From Anaeramoeba flamelloides (lineage: Eukaryota > Metamonada > Anaeramoebidae): a DNA stretch of 64,000 nucleotides. Where the stretch lies: the NCBI GenBank assembly GCA_027625915.1, contig JANTQA010000062.1, forward strand, positions 238,647 through 302,646. Reading direction: 5' to 3'. Of this stretch, positions 63,445 through 64,000 are shown piece after piece. The notes below the pieces were generated by a model, which did no database searches, was not told the DNA's origin, and worked only from the letters and a program-made list of their open reading frames with translations. Within the stretch, counting starts at the first letter, position 1; every line of letters begins with the position of its first letter. The translations under genes were made by a program, and so were the position numbers.

Positions 63445-64000
63445 AGATCTGATGTTTCACCTGTTGAAAATACTTGGACAATTATTTAAAAAATCGGTTT
63501 GATCAAGGTCCGATTATTTGAACCATGGTCCAAGCACTTCCATGACCAATTACCATCGACATGTAAAAAAGTTGTTGTTTTTAAGTCGTGTTAGAGGAAA
63601 AATGGAAGCTCTGGAAACCACTTTTCCTTGACGTTGCCTCGACGATATCCCGGAACTTTCCGGAAGTGATGTTGGGGAAAATATGGGTATCATTGATGAT
63701 ATGACACGACTCTCTTGCTTGACTATGGAGAACAATTATTTTACAATTGTGCCAGAGGCACGACACAAACGTCTTTGGGGAATTGGAGGGAGACGGAACT
63801 GTTCTGGCGCCAATAAAAGAAACTTTAATTAAAAATCTGTCACTGAAAACACAGATTTGCATGGACAAAGGATACTTTGTATATTCTGCACACTTAAATC
63901 TGGTGGCGTTACACAATTCTCATTTACGTTTTGGACCCAAAAGATCGCTTCTCATTATTTGGTCTGCAGACTCAGTACACTGCCGTTCTGTTACAAATCT
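63445..64000 (+). pseudogene. Partial, broken second copy of PFO (cut by window edge)
   Basis: Aligns with 60158-60796 of the intact gene. Many segments are identical at the DNA level (for example GACCAATTACCATCGACATG at about 63543) but are broken by numerous one- and two-base indels in runs and by a deletion of about 89 nt matching roughly 60411-60499, with GG at both ends of the gap. All frames are interrupted. The flanking sequence upstream is not PFO, so the copy starts inside the gene. It is either a recent truncated tandem duplicate in decay or uncorrected sequence at a contig end; indels outnumber substitutions, which favours the latter or a very young copy. Confidence 0.85.

Overview
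The window looks like nuclear DNA of a very AT-rich, anaerobic protist that uses the standard genetic code. It carries a spliced pyruvate:ferredoxin oxidoreductase (PFO) gene with an organelle-type leader, a spliced heterotrimeric G-protein alpha gene, a TMEM181-like (GOST family) seven-helix protein, a PIAS-type SUMO ligase, an NCoR/SMRT/Snt1-like corepressor and two large ankyrin proteins, one of which ends in BTB domains. PFO with a presequence plus ankyrin/BTB expansion suggests a hydrogenosome-bearing lineage such as Anaeramoebae. That placement is inference; no rRNA is present to confirm it.

Layout. 935-3575 (-) ankyrin protein; 3576-8504 gene-poor, with one TTAA-flanked element and a patch of decayed coding remnants (about 6960-8010); 8505-18919 (-) G-alpha in four exons with introns of 264, 6424 and 2671 nt; 18920-25018 repeats; 25019-27593 (+) ankyrin-BTB-BTB protein split by an A8 frame break; 30605-32341 (+) PIAS-like SP-RING protein; 36301-43170 (-) TMEM181-like protein in two exons with a 5409-nt intron; 47791-54807 (+) NCoR-like gene, secure from 52486 on and with candidate 5' exons upstream; 55040-58170 low-confidence exons; 58591-62899 (+) PFO in four exons; 63445-64000 a broken partial copy of PFO cut by the window edge.

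Most of the rest is old, non-coding DNA-transposon debris. At least nine repeat families recur within the window, often in opposite orientation, nested, or inside introns. They include TTAA-flanked elements (piggyBac-like by target site), TA-flanked palindromic MITEs of about 197 bp, Tc1/mariner-like non-autonomous elements of about 540 bp, and foldback elements of 570-830 bp. No CRISPR array, rRNA, tRNA or virus-like element was recognised.

The genes do not form one pathway. They cover energy metabolism (PFO), membrane signalling (G-alpha, TMEM181-like) and nuclear regulation (PIAS, NCoR-like). Exon joins were derived by hand from reading frame, family conservation and GT-AG boundaries. For G-alpha, TMEM181-like and PFO they close exactly in frame, to 351, 486 and 1214 residues.
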